Shown: one piece after another, positions 23,626 through 35,371 of the stretch
Layout: the number at the start of each line of letters is the position of its first letter
Position numbering within the stretch: the stretch's first letter is position 1
NCBI GenBank assembly: GCA_021399445.1
Contig: JAJTUQ010000003.1
Span: 1,736,001-1,800,000, forward strand
Origin: Xylogone sp. PMI_703
Taxonomy: Eukaryota; Ascomycota; Leotiomycetes
DNA: 64,000 nt
Direction of reading: 5' to 3'
Position numbers and translations under genes: made by a program
Notes under the pieces: model-generated
Database searches by the model: none
What the model saw: the letters and a program-made list of their open reading frames with translations, nothing else
What the model was told of the DNA's origin: nothing

Positions 23626-24906
23626 TTATCCCTCTCTTTTTAGAAAGTCGTACCCAATGAGCGTCTGGATCTGAGCTACTTGAAGTAGTTCCTTTAGCAG
23701 GACATATTCATCCTCAGCACCCATTCCAAATGGAGTGCACCCTACTACAACACTTGGGATTCCTGCAAGACGGAAAACTCTTGTGTCCGATCCACCAACT
23801 CTCATATTGGCAACAGGCTTTAGTCCTGGGTCTAATACCAATTCTGATGCTTGTAATGCTGATTGTACAACCTTCTCCGATGGCGAGGTCCATGTCGGCT
23901 CATACTTTTGTAAAGGCTTCCAACTTATGCCTTCCATAGGCCCTAGATGTTTTCTCAAATGCTCCTCGACTTGTGCAAGAGATACTCCTATTGGTAGTCT
24001 TACATCGCACTTCGCAATGGCTTCGCTGGGCATCAAATTGGGCGAGACTCCTCCATTGATCACACCAACATTGAATGTAATACGCTGTAATGTGTCGCTT
24101 TCGCCCTTGCCGGATAGCTCTTCTGAGATTTCCTTTGCTGCAGCAATTGCGTCTGTAACTTCAGATGGCGCTTCAAACGGTATTTTCTCAACAAGCTGTG
24201 CTGCATCCAGTGCTTTCCTTAACCTGTCAATTGCATTGATTCCCTTGTGAACGTGTGCGCCGTGTCCAGCAACTCCTTCAGCCTTGATCTCAAACCAGAA
24301 TATTCCCTTCTCACCAAATCGTACTATACGCGGACTTCCAACATCTGCATTCACCAAAGCATCGCCCTTGACGCCATCGACATTATGTAGCAGCCATTCT
24401 GAGCCCATACGGCCGCCATTCTCCTCGTCACCGGCTAATGTGAGGATAATCTCTCCGGACCACAGCTCTTTATTCTCAGCCAGCACGCCAGCGGCAATAA
24501 TTATGGCCGCAACTCCAGCTTTCATATCCGACACACCTCGACCATACAGTCGGCCATCCTTTATCGTGCCCTCTAATGGCGGGACGGTCCATGGCAAATC
24601 CTCACAGATGGGATAAGTATCGAGGTGGCCATTGTAAACGAGACACCTGCCCGGTCGTCCACTGGAGATCCGACACACGAGGTTGACTGTTCCTGGTTCT
24701 GTTTCGTATCGAGTTATGGAAGCGTCTGGGATCTGAGAAAGGAGCTTGGTGGCAAGATCTGCAACAGCGGTGGTGTCTCCAGGGGGGTTGGGGGAGGGCG
24801 TCTGTACGAGTTGCTGTGTGATTGAGATAAGGTCAGGATTTCGGAGCGCAACCTGATGGATGAGATGCGATTCAGGTCCTCTCTGGGGCTCAGCGAAGGA
24901 AGGCAT
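23626..24906 (-). CDS. M20-family metallo-deacylase/peptidase (ArgE/DapE/ACY1-like)
   Basis: Zinc-dependent hydrolase that removes acyl groups from N-acyl amino acids or splits small peptides; 426 residues, single exon. Metal ligands and catalytic residues are visible: His and Asp in YNGHLDTYP, Asp in YGRGVSDMKAGV, the Glu pair in LAGDEENGG, Asp in VNADVGSP and the dimer-domain histidine in VAGHGAHVHKG. The C-terminal MRVGGSDTRVFRLAGIPSV block carries further conserved residues. Full length for the family, no signal peptide, so cytosolic. It is divergent from the amino-acid permease at 25304, 397 bases away, suggesting release and uptake of amino acids under shared control. Substrate remains unknown. 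Confidence 0.93.
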   Translation of the reverse strand: MPSFAEPQRGPESHLIHQVALRNPDLISITQQLVQTPSPNPPGDTTAVADLATKLLSQIPDASITRYETEPGTVNLVCRISSGRPGRCLVYNGHLDTYPICEDLPWTVPPLEGTIKDGRLYGRGVSDMKAGVAAIIIAAGVLAENKELWSGEIILTLAGDEENGGRMGSEWLLHNVDGVKGDALVNADVGSPRIVRFGEKGIFWFEIKAEGVAGHGAHVHKGINAIDRLRKALDAAQLVEKIPFEAPSEVTDAIAAAKEISEELSGKGESDTLQRITFNVGVINGGVSPNLMPSEAIAKCDVRLPIGVSLAQVEEHLRKHLGPMEGISWKPLQKYEPTWTSPSEKVVQSALQASELVLDPGLKPVANMRVGGSDTRVFRLAGIPSVVVGCTPFGMGAEDEYVLLKELLQVAQIQTLIGYDFLKREG

Positions 24907-25303
24907 TTTCTAACTCAAGCAGTATCGACAGTTAAAGCCAAGAAAAGATAACAGGCAGAAGAGAAGAGGTGCAATATGCGGACAAGGCACAGATTAATAT
25001 GCAGAGTGCCCATGGTATAATACCAATCAGATCCATTCAAGAGCTTATCTTGCTCACTATGCCACTTTTCAGGTTTGCTTACCTGGTTCTGGGGCACAGC
25101 TTGACAGTAAACAAGTTCCCCGACATGAGCATCGGAAGCCGTCGACATATCCACTCTCACTAGCATGGCCGTTGCTGATAAGAATAAGATAACAGTTCCC
25201 CGTCACAAACCCTCCCCTACATATGTAATTCCACGGCGCCCTGTGAACAGAAACATGTCGTCCATTATTTCCATTGTCCAACACTATTTACTTACTGCTG
25301 ACA
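24907..25303. promoter_or_regulatory. Shared upstream region of M20 gene and permease
   Basis: 397 bases between divergent start codons, presumably containing both promoters. No defined operator identified. Confidence 0.45.
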
Positions 25304-27237
25304 ATGGAATTATTTAGACCTTCGTCGGCGGAGAGTCCTCACTCGAAGGGCGAGAAGGACACCCCAACTCCTCACCAAACGCTTTACGACTCTGAACATG
25401 GCACCACGATCGAAATCACTCAACCCGGCGGTCTACAGCGTGCACTCAAGGCCCGCCATCTTTCCATGATTGCACTTGGGGGAGCGTTGGGTAGTGGGTT
25501 ACTCGTTACAACAGGAGCCTCGCTGGCGAAAGGAGGCCCTGCAGCGCTTCTCATTTCCTACTGCCTGATCGGATGCATGGTTGTGTTGGTTCTGACGGCC
25601 ATCGGAGAGATAGCCACTTGGCGGCCAATTGATAGTGGGTTTACGGGATATGCATCAGCTTATGTTGATCCTGCTCTAGGTTTTGTTCTTGGGTATTGGT
25701 ACGTTAGCTTCCCTTACGACAAGTCTCTGCCATTAGTATTAATATCAACAACACTATAGCTATTGGTTCAAGTATCTTCTTGTAGTCCCCACACAACTCA
25801 CTGCAACGGCGCTGGTATTACAGTACTGGGTTCCTCGAGAGCGTGTAAACCCGGGTGTCTGGATCGCTGTCTTCTTGGTTGTTATCGTCTTGATAAATGT
25901 CTTCGGGGTTCGTTTCTTTGGGGAACTGGAGTTTTGGATGAGCAGCATCAAAGTTGGGGTCGTCCTTGGTGTCATCCTTCTCAGCTTGATTCTTGCATGT
26001 GGAGGCGGGCCCAATCATAAGGCAACTGGTTTCAAGTACTGGTCGAACCCAGGTGCTTTTAATCACTTTATTACAAGTAGGCGGCTTCCCCATACTGTTC
26101 CAACATCCGTGTTTTTGCGGATTCACATTGCTAATCTGCAAATAGCTGGAGGCAAAGGGCAGTTCTACGCCACAATTTCTGTTATTGTAACAGCAACGTA
26201 CGCCTTTCTCGGAACGGAACTCATCTGCGTTACCTTTGGAGAAGCTTCAAATCCACGCAAAACCATTCCGCGAGCTGTCAAATTAACTTTCTATCGGATT
26301 ATAGTCTTTTATGTATGCTACATTCCTTCCAGCTTTTCTACCTCGACGCGGTGTTCCAATCATCTCGGCGGCAGAAACATGCTAATGAGACCTGTAGATT
26401 GTGACTGTATTCCTCCTTGGGATGATTGTACCCTACAATTCCAAACTCCTCGCAACTGCCAACGGTAATGTTACCTCCGCCAACTCATCTCCATTTGTCG
26501 TTGCGATCCAAGTCGCTGGCATCAAGGTTCTGCCAGGCATCCTCAACGGGTGTATTCTGCTCTTTGTCTTTTCAGCCGCGAACTCTGATCTCTACGTTGG
26601 CTCCAGGACAATCTATGGGCTTGCTACTGAAGGATATGCTCCAGCATTTCTGCGACGTACAAACAGAGCAGGCGCCCCAGTGTACTGCGTCTTAGCTTGC
26701 GGTATCTTCGCCTGTATTGGTTTCCTCAATGTGAACACAAATTCCGCCATTGTCTTTACTTATTTTACCAATATGGTGACAGTGTTTGGAATGCTTGCTT
26801 GGCTGAGTTTGCTAGTAACCCATGTGTTTTTCGTCAGGGCCCGTCGAGCACAGGGAGTGCTGGACTCGGAACTTCGATACAAGGCACCATTGGGCATATG
26901 GGGATCTTATTTTGGCATTTTCTCCATTACCATTCTTATTTTGATCAAAAACTTCAGTGTGTTTGTGCATTCCGACGTGGCAGGCGGAACATATGGCAGC
27001 TTTGATTATAAAAATTTCATCACAGGATACCTAGGAATACCTGTGTTCATAATTCTATATATCGGATTTAAAGTGGTAAAGAAAACGAAGACGAAAACAC
27101 CCGAGACAATAGACTTGTTCACAGGCAAAGATATTGTGGATGAAGAGGAAAAGGAGTGGTTGGAACAGGAGAGATTGCAGAGGGAAAATGGTCATGGACC
27201 GGCTAATTGGTACAGATTCATTGGGTGGTTATTCTGA
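25304..27237 (+). CDS. Amino-acid permease (APC/YAT family)
   Basis: Plasma-membrane amino-acid/proton symporter of 572 residues in four exons: 25304-25698, 25760-26076, 26146-26312, 26398-27237. The YAT consensus is clear: LKARHLSMIALGGALGSGLL at the start of helix 1, PIDSGFTGYASAYVDPALGF, YWFKYLLVVPTQLTATALVL, ELICVTFGEASNPRKTIPRA and SRTIYGLATEGYAP. All three introns are 60-85 bases and join in frame. Cytosolic N-tail is about 45 residues and the C-tail ends near ANWYRFIGWLF, like functional yeast permeases. The start ATG was preferred over an upstream in-frame TTG. Divergent partner is the M20 deacylase. Confidence 0.93.
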
Positions 27238-27759
27238 TGCATTACTATATTCTGCTTATCACACTGATTCCGAAACAAGTACTTACAGTACAAGAACGTT
27301 AACAGAATATATTTTAGACGAAAAATCTGAGCGTGTAATATATTTTGTGCAACCAACTACAAAGATGGACTATTCCGATACCAATTGGGCACGGTATACC
27401 ATAGCTGACGTACTGGATCCACTCGACGCTAACCTAAATAGCGGATGCACCAGGTCCGAAAGCCGAACACAATACGGCATCATCTATGGGATCCCAAGGA
27501 TTAACTACCCAACACCTCAGATTCCCGCTCTTCAAATACTTCAGTATTAAATTTGATAACACCGTGCCGCCGGCAATATCTGTGGGACTCTCTCAATTCG
27601 ACAAGGATTTTCCAGCTGCTCCACAGCTGTCCAGAGCTATATAAACAATGCATTCACTCCAAAAACCAACAACTTCCTTTGGGCGTCATAGAATTCCAAC
27701 CCCCTTTTCTCACCACATTGGTAATTTGAATAGGCTAATGAGTCTATAACGACAACAAA
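27238..27759. other. Intergenic, promoter of DHA1 transporter
   Basis: 522 bases between two plus-strand genes. A short open stretch continuing past the permease is not supported as a gene. A tatataaac-like segment (agctatataaac near 27640) could be the TATA box. Confidence 0.4.
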
Positions 27760-29524
27760 ATGCCTAAATCTACAGAAGGCTCAGTTCAGCAAGATTGCCC
27801 GCCAGAGGAGCAATCTAGAAATGGCTCCAGTCAGCACAACCAAGCAAGCCTGGATATAACACCACCATACTCCATATTCAGTCGTGTCGAAAAGGGGTAT
27901 ATTGTCGGAATTGCTGCAACTGCTGCCTTCTTTTCACCCCTTTCTGCCAACATATACTTTCCTGTCTTACCTGAGTTGTCGAGTTACTATTCTCGGTCAA
28001 ACTCGGCTATAAACCTAACAATCACTGTGTAAGTTTGGCCTACATCTTAATGTCCTCTCAAATACGACTGCTTCTGACTCGAACTCGTTTCTTAGGTACA
28101 TGATATTTCAGGGTATTGCTCCGATGGTATCTGGTACTTTCGCAGACAGTTTCGGACGGAGGCCAGTATATCTTGGTTTATTCATAATCTACATATCTGC
28201 ATGCATTGGGATCGCATTGCAGACGAATTATGCAGCTCTCTTGGTTCTAAGGTGTCTACAAAGCAGTGGATCGAGTGGAATGGTAGCCATTGCAAGTGGT
28301 GTTGTTGCAGATGTCGCCGCAAGGGAGGAGAGGGGAAGCTATATGGGCCTTGTTACTGCTGGAGCAAATCTTGGCCCAGCTGTAGGCCCTATTATAGGAG
28401 GCCTCATCGGCGAAAAGGCGGGATGGAGATGGATCTTTTGGTTCCTCACCATATTTGCTTCCACATTCGCCGTATGCTTGGCCATTTTCCTCCCCGAAAC
28501 TTCAAGAAATATTGTAGGAAATGGAAGCATCCAGCCACCAGCAATGAACACATCGATGGTACAGTTCATGCGGAAGCGAAAAATAAACAAGAGAAGTGGT
28601 GTAGAACTTGACAACAGCACAACGACTAGTCTTTCGACACGAAAAAGGCTCCAAATGCCGAGTCTTCTCAATAATTTGAAAGTATTTCTGGAAAAAGATA
28701 TTGCAATACTGCTCGTTTTCATGTCTGTCGTATATACTGCATATTACTGTATCTTGGCCTCGCTACCAACACAGATTCAGAGGATATACGGATATAATGC
28801 GCTTCAAGTTGGGTTATGTTTCATCCCTTCCGGAATTGGCTGCTTCGCGGCTTCGCTGATCGGAGGCAAGTTGTTAGACTATGATTACAAATATGTCATG
28901 AGCAAACAACCTCTAGGTGCACGCCCAGAACAATTTCCCATTGAAGCTGCTCGAATTCGAAGTGTGTGGGTTGCAATCTCAATCTCCATTTCATGTACAA
29001 TAAGTTATGGGTGGACATTGTATAAAGAAACAGTATGTAAATCTTCCATTCTCGATTGTTTTTCATTACTGGTAGCCGCTTGAGACTTTAACTAACATAT
29101 AGACTCTGAAAGTCCGTAGCAGTACCCTTGATTTTAACTTTCATTATCGGATTAGGTGTCAGCTTTGTGTTTATTGTAAGTGTGAACTTTTTCAACTACG
29201 TTGGCAAAACTCATATGGGCCTATAAAACTGACAGATGTCTAACTTGTTAGGCTTTCTCCACCCTTCTTGTTGACCTTTACCCAATGAACCCATCCTCAA
29301 TCACTGCAACCAACAATCTCACTCGTTGTCTCTTAGGAGCGGTAGGCACTGCTGTTATTGACAAATTAATTACGGCTATGGGATTGGGGTGGTGTTTCAC
29401 ATCTATTGGGTTTTTATGTGCCGCAATGATGCCTTTGCTATGGCTAGAGCAGAGATATGGAAGTTCTTGGCGAGAAGAAAGGAATTCAAGGCTTGAAAAA
29501 CTCCCCAATGAAACAATGCGTTAG
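27760..29524 (+). CDS. MFS drug:H+ antiporter (DHA1, Qdr/Aqr1-like)
   Basis: Twelve-helix efflux transporter of 513 residues, four exons: 27760-28028, 28096-29032, 29113-29175, 29252-29524. Motifs include the helix 1 block FFSPLSANIYFPVLPEL, motif A GTFADSFGRRPVYL, motif C GLVTAGANLGPAVGPIIGG, and the late-helix block DLYPMNPSSITATNNLTRCLLGAVGTA. The loop between helices 6 and 7 is long and basic (MRKRKINKRSG). Yeast relatives export weak acids, polyamines and fungicides. The third exon (63 bases) uses the second AG after the branch region (acceptor at 29112), required to keep the frame. A Zn2Cys6 gene follows on the same strand 417 bases later and could control it. Confidence 0.92.
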
Positions 29525-29941
29525 TCAATACGTCCTGTATTAGGGCTAAAAGGTCTTCCTTTTGAAAATTAAATTCCTTTTTTCAGGTTCATTTCTATCC
29601 ACTATGATAGTACACCCGGGCGTTACAATATCATACCGTAAAATGAAGTACAAAATTCATAAAGCTGGAATTGAAGGAAATAATGCGTAATGATGTCAAT
29701 ATGGCTGGTATTAGCCTTTTAATTGAGGCAACAAACGCATCAAACTTTGCATGTATTAGTCATGAATTCGTCACAAACTATGCTCGGTAGCTCACTACTA
29801 CTATGAGGCGACTATCGTTCAACAATTCCGTATCTTGCTTTTGCTGTGCTTATGTACCACTAAAAGCATCGAGGTCACTTTTTATTTTCTAAAGTTTATC
29901 TTATCCTTATAGGCTCCAGATAAGAGGTTGCTTTGCGGTTA
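29525..29941. other. Intergenic, no gene seen
   Basis: 417 bases between the DHA1 transporter and the next regulator; nothing distinctive. Confidence 0.45.
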
Positions 29942-32704
29942 ATGGCAGAGAAAGCTTTTCATTCTCCGTTCATCCTCAAACAACCACCGGAAGATAATAC
30001 ACGGCTGCGACAAGGAAGTCGCGCAACACGAGCCTGCGATTCATGTAGATTGAAAAAATTAAAATGTGATAGTCAATTACCATGCAGGCGATGCCAGCTA
30101 TCCTTTTCAGGTAAGTCAACAGGGGGTGGACGAATGGTTCCCCCAGAAATATCTGCGTCATCTGAATTCTAATATCTAAGACTGTACTTATGACCTCGTC
30201 CGCCTGAGAAAAAGAAGGAGGACATCTCAAACCCAGCAATCTACAGATTTAGAAGCTAGACTTCATCGACTAGAAGCGCTAGTTCAGACGGCCTTGCCCC
30301 AGAGTTCAGACACCGCGAATGGTATGGATCAAGCACAGGCTACCGGTTTACAAACCTCGCTTGATACCTCAGTGAGGGCAACAGGCACAACGCCGAACTC
30401 CGGCTATAAAACTGTTAACAATGATTCCCTCATTGATGATATGGTCGCAGCGTTTGGAAGAATATGGTTAGATGACACTGGAAAGTGTACATACAATGGC
30501 GCCTCCTCGGCGGTCTCCTTCCTTGAGAGCTTTCGTCGAAGGTTTGGCGATGAACATATCCCTGCTATGAGAGCGCAGCTCCCAATCGCCGAATACGCGT
30601 TGCCAAAGTTATTTTCTACAGCTCAGTTTCTACCTGACTGGAAGGACGAGTTGATAGTTTTGCCACCACAGGATATCGCTTTGAAGCTTTCTCGTGCAGT
30701 TTTTGATGAGGCCTGCATTCTCACACACTTTATACATCAGCCAACATTTTTAGAGCGCCTTAAACTTATATATAGTAAGACGCTTCATCAGTACTGCGAA
30801 GAAGATAGAAAATTCCTTCCACTTTTCTATGCCATGCTTGCGTTGGGGTCCTTATTCGAGCCAGGACAACTTATCGGCACAGGATTTCAAGCTGCTATAC
30901 ACAAAGGGTAAGTGAGCCCTTCGCTTCGATGTAACTGGTGGTATCTGAGATATATAGAATTGAGTATCTTGTCACTAGTCGACGTCTAATCGACCCCGAG
31001 TGTAGAGACCTACTATCTTTACAAGCTATGACTCTGATAACTATGTTCTTAATGTGCACTGTGCGTACTTCAACTAGTTATTCATATGTCGGGACTCTCG
31101 TCAGGCTTGCTTTCCAATTGGGTCTTCACAGGTCTTTCCCTAGCCCATCTGATATCATCCTCAGAGAATCGAGGATCAGAACATTTTGGGTAATTCGCAG
31201 CATGGATGTATACGTGGGGTTAATGGTCGGTCTCCCGAAAGCAATCAATGATGAAGATATCGATCAAAGCATGCCAACAGATGTTTGTGATGAATATATA
31301 CGACCAGACACTATATTGTGTATGCCAGAAGGCAAGGTGTCTCGGGTCTCAGGTCTGATCGCATATACGGGGCTCTTACCAATAATGGGCAAGATAGTTC
31401 GTAATGTTTACCCTACCCGGTTTGAAGGGACAAACAACGAGAGTGGTGGCTATTTGGTCAGTGATGCCAAAATCCATGACATAGAACGTGACCTGGAGGC
31501 GTGGAGAGAGAGTTTGAAACCAGAACTTCGGATAGATTATCCTGCATCTTCGAAAACAGTCGAGAGGTTAGTGAGCATTAATTTAATCAAAGACAAAGCA
31601 TAATCTAAAATCTTTTGACAGGATACAATATACATTATGGATGTCATTCTGTTACCTCCAACTAATGTTATACCACCCGTTTGTGCAGTCATTGAGTAAC
31701 CCAGATAGTGGGATTCCTAAAGACGCAAGATCTCGCGGATATGCTGCAAAATGCGAATCAGTGTCACTTAACGTCATTAAAATCGGAAAGCATATGTTGA
31801 GGCGTGGAACTTTGGGTGGTGCCCCCTGGTTTCCTGTAAATATAATATGCTTTGCTATACAGACACTCGTATTACCAGCAACGAACAGTAGAGACAGCAC
31901 TGCAAGCAAAAAAATTCTAAAAGAGATGGAAACGGGGAGAGCTACTATCGCAAGTCTTAAGACAAGATATGAAAGTGCCGATCGTTGTTCTCGTATCTTA
32001 GATGTAAGGGTGAATTCTTTCGCGCTAGGATATCAAAATCTGACGTTTGTTTGTAGATTCTGTTCAGTCGACTTCGAGACAGTTCAAAAGATACCATCAA
32101 CGGACCCCAATATGAGAAAAGGAGCACTACAGAGGAATTGTCGAATGGTCATGAATACACAGCAGCCGAGACTGCTGAAGCATTCGAACAAGAATTAAAG
32201 GTTCGGCCCTCTTCGGGCTTTCCTATATCTGAAACTAAATGTATGCAGCCAATTAGCTCAACTGGGCCTGAAGCTTCCTCTGCTCAATATGAGGAAGCAT
32301 GCATATTAAATCCCTCAAATATGTACCCAGATGAAATATTGGAAGCTACAGCCTGCAAGGAGGGTGCTGTTGGACCCCAAATGAATCTCAATGACCAATA
32401 TTCCTCTATATATTCAACTCAGACAAACTTTCGAGACATATTTGACTTGCAACCTTCTATAACAAATAACACACTCAATTCATTCATTGAAGGCCCACTT
32501 TCTCGAGCCCAGTTAGACGGCTTAGGCGACCTCTCTAGAGATATTAACTGGTTTGATCAAACTTTGGCTTCCAACGCCGCTGCGGAAATTCATGGATTGG
32601 AATGGGAAGGTTGGGATACTTCAAATAATCTAGAGCGAGATGGATCCCCTGGACCATTGGAATTATATCCTGAAGATTTTCCTGAAGACGGAGAGAGTCT
32701 TTAG
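29942..32704 (+). CDS. Zn2Cys6 transcription factor with fungal_trans domain
   Basis: Regulator of 844 residues in five exons: 29942-30110, 30181-30907, 30958-31566, 31622-32003, 32057-32704. The zinc cluster starts at about residue 32 (ACDSCRLKKLKC, CRRC) and its sixth cysteine lies in the second exon, directly after the first intron (CTYDLVRLRKRRR). A short coiled coil follows (LEARLHRLEALVQTAL). The central domain shows DEACILTHFIHQPTFLERL, YSYVGTLVRLAFQLGLHRSF and RESRIRTFWVIRSMDVYVGLMVGLPKAI. The last exon encodes an acidic, Asn/Ser-rich tail with WFDQTLASNAA and GLEWEGW, a probable activation region. No lesions. Upstream neighbour is the DHA1 transporter, a reasonable but unproven target. 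Confidence 0.92.
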
Positions 32705-33833
32705 TAAGATAAAGAGGAGACTGGGGTTTCCAAATTGAAGCGGCCAAGATAAATATCCAGTGCTAAGAAGTCGGATACTATGACACAATGGTGATGAAAC
32801 ATAAAAGAATGTATTCTATAATTTGCAAACGTAATGAATACAGATCTGTCATAGAAGAATTCATGCCGATGGGCAGGGATTTGCACATAGAAAGCTTTGA
32901 ATAGCAGATTAACAATACATGTGTACCTATTGACGAAAAGGTCACAATTCTTCTGGGTTGGCGGTGGTGTAAGATGGTCTTAGCTGAATGCTTTCAAAGC
33001 CCGAAGCCGTTTACGTACAGTACTGAAACTCCTTTGGCATGCTTATCTAGAACAGACGCGCTTATCAGGTGTAAAAACGGTCTTGCATATGATCTCAAAG
33101 TGGAAAAGGCACGGTCGGAGTTCAGCCTTGATCTCTAACCCATGTCTACTCCGTAACTCCGATTTAACAAACAGTACTCCTTCGAGGTATTTGGCATGCT
33201 TATTGGCAAAATAGTTATGGATAGACGGCTATTGCACAGTTTAGGGGGCAGTACCACATCGTGGTAAGATTTTAAAGACGGGGCTTTGCCTTGCCAAGAC
33301 TTGGAACAAACCGACGAACCGACTCCGTCGTACAGTACTTCATGCGGGCTACTACCAAGCACTTGGCTATCGCTAGCAGGAGTCGTAATTCGTACAGGCA
33401 TTCGACGGAATAAACTGGCTTATGCTGGACTACGTGTCGCTCAGCCGCCGCATTGGAGTCAACTGAAAACTGCCGATAACTATCCCAGCCCCACTTCCTT
33501 CCCAATCCACCGTGCACATGTGTCTATGTGAAATATTTATAACATGTCGACCTGTCTAGACTGGATCGCAAATTCCTTCCATAAAAGCAGTGGCCAGAAT
33601 TTTAAGAGCTTGATTACATACAGTACCAGCTTATTATCAGTCTCGACCCCTATACGGAGTACCAGTAATAAAATTGCTATGGCGACTGTGCCACAAGAGA
33701 ATCAGCACTAAACCTACGGCAAGGAGAACTGACCATAAGACTCTCGTTTACCCCTATTGTTATGTCAGCTGAATATTCCCCGAGCCTTGCATTTACATCA
33801 CTTATTTTCTAAACCAAAAATTTCGGTGAATAG
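32705..33833. other. Intergenic, no gene supported
   Basis: 1.13 kb before the SDR gene. Several short overlapping open frames near 33135-33530 have no recognisable domain and no consistent splice structure, so none is called. Confidence 0.5.
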
Positions 33834-35020
33834 ATGTCATGTTCTAATCTTGATCTGATTATTGTGGTTATTGTTATACTGGTATCCTTACTAATACTTC
33901 TCTTGCCTGACGCTTGCGCAAATATGGAGACAGGTCTCAATGTATGGGATCAGCTCTTTACCAAGCTTCCCGTCCCCACTTCCAACTGGTCCGGCCAGAC
34001 TGTAATCATTACGGGCTCAAATGGTGGCCTCGGCCTTGAGACGGCCCGGCACATTGTTCGACTAGGAGCAGAGCGGCTCATTATGGCTGCCCGATCTGTG
34101 CCGAAAGGAGAGGAAGCCCGGAAGTCGATACTTACCTCAAATCCCTCCACCTCATGCACGATCGAGGTCTGGCCACTGGATCTAGCTAGCTATGCCTCTG
34201 TTATATCCTTTGCTGAGCGCGCCGAAAGAGAACTTACCAGACTCGACTGTGTTATTCAAAATGCCGGCATGGCCAAGATGAGCTTCGAGATGACTGAGAA
34301 GGATGAGACCAATATAACTGTCAATGTTATAAGCACCATGTTACTCACCCTTCTCCTGCTACCCAAAGTGAAACAAACAGCGAAGAATGAAAATTTGGAA
34401 ATGAAACCTCGCATTACAATTGTATCCTCAGCATCACACGTCACGACTACGATTCCGACATCAAATATTTTACCGACTCTCAATGATCCAAAGAAGTCTA
34501 ACATGCTGATGCGCTATGGAGCAACTAAGCTAATGCAGCTTTTCCTTGCAAAATCACTTTCTGATCGTGTCAAAGCGGATGGCATCATTGTCAACTCCAT
34601 GGACCCTGGAGCCGCTAAGACTAATATCCTGGATAACCTCACGTTTGGGGTTGGTTATGTCTTCGCTATTGCCGAACAGAAGCTTCTAGGGAGACCAGCT
34701 GAGCACGCCGCGAGAGGCCTTGTGTGGGCGGCTGCTTCAGGGGATGAGAATCAAGGGCAGTATTTGGCTCATTGCAAGATTTACAAGTAAGACTCTACTT
34801 TTAACCATATTCTGGGTGCCCTCATGTTGCATATTAATCCTGAATACGATTATCCCAACGGCAGTGTTACGATTCTAACAGATGGCCTAGGACATCCCGC
34901 TTTGTAAGAAGCAAGAAAGGTGAAGAAGCACAGAAAAACCTATGGACAGAAGTAATGGCACGATTGGAAGAAATCAAACCTGGGGTCACCGCTGGTATCG
35001 CCGATGAAAAAGCTGTGTAA
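33834..35020 (+). CDS. Short-chain dehydrogenase/reductase, membrane-anchored retinol-dehydrogenase-like
   Basis: NAD(P)-dependent SDR of 363 residues in two exons (33834-34786 and 34882-35020). A strongly hydrophobic N-terminal helix (LDLIIVVIVILVSLLILLLP) probably anchors it in a membrane; starting at Met31 instead would give the usual soluble length. The cofactor loop is TGSNGGLG (residues 60-67), then NAG at 143-145, the serine block VSSASH near 198, and the catalytic Tyr228/Lys232 in YGATK. The apparent stop just after CKIYK lies inside the intron; splicing adds the C-terminal segment with FVRSKKGEEAQKNLW that fungal relatives have. Substrate unknown; no clear link with neighbours. Confidence 0.88.
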
Positions 35021-35371
35021 GATCCGGGGGAAGATTTAACTTGAAGCTATACTGGGAGCGAGTTCATGTTTTGATTGTTTAAGGGAGCTATAACTATAAA
35101 GTTTAATAATATCATTTCTTTATACGATCCCGTACCCAGCTTACGTTGCTACTTAGTACTATCCTATATTAGCGCTTCAAAGAGTAGCGGATCGTGAAGA
35201 TGGTAACATATGTCTGAAGGGTAGTGCTTAAATAGTGTCTGGGGCGCATGACACAGACGCTACGGTATATCTGAACAGCGCATAATGAAAAGTAACAGCA
35301 CTTTTTTTTTGATGATTTTCCTGTAAAATTACTTTACATAATCTCGTGTTAACACTGTTCACCAAACCAAG
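35021..35371. other. Intergenic, convergent gene ends
   Basis: 351 bases between the ends of the SDR and permease genes; contains a run of nine T near 35303 and no gene. Confidence 0.45.

Noticed and set aside
34787..34881. SDR gene seeming to end at CKIYK
   Set aside because: The stop is part of a 95-base intron; a second exon adds the conserved C-terminal segment.
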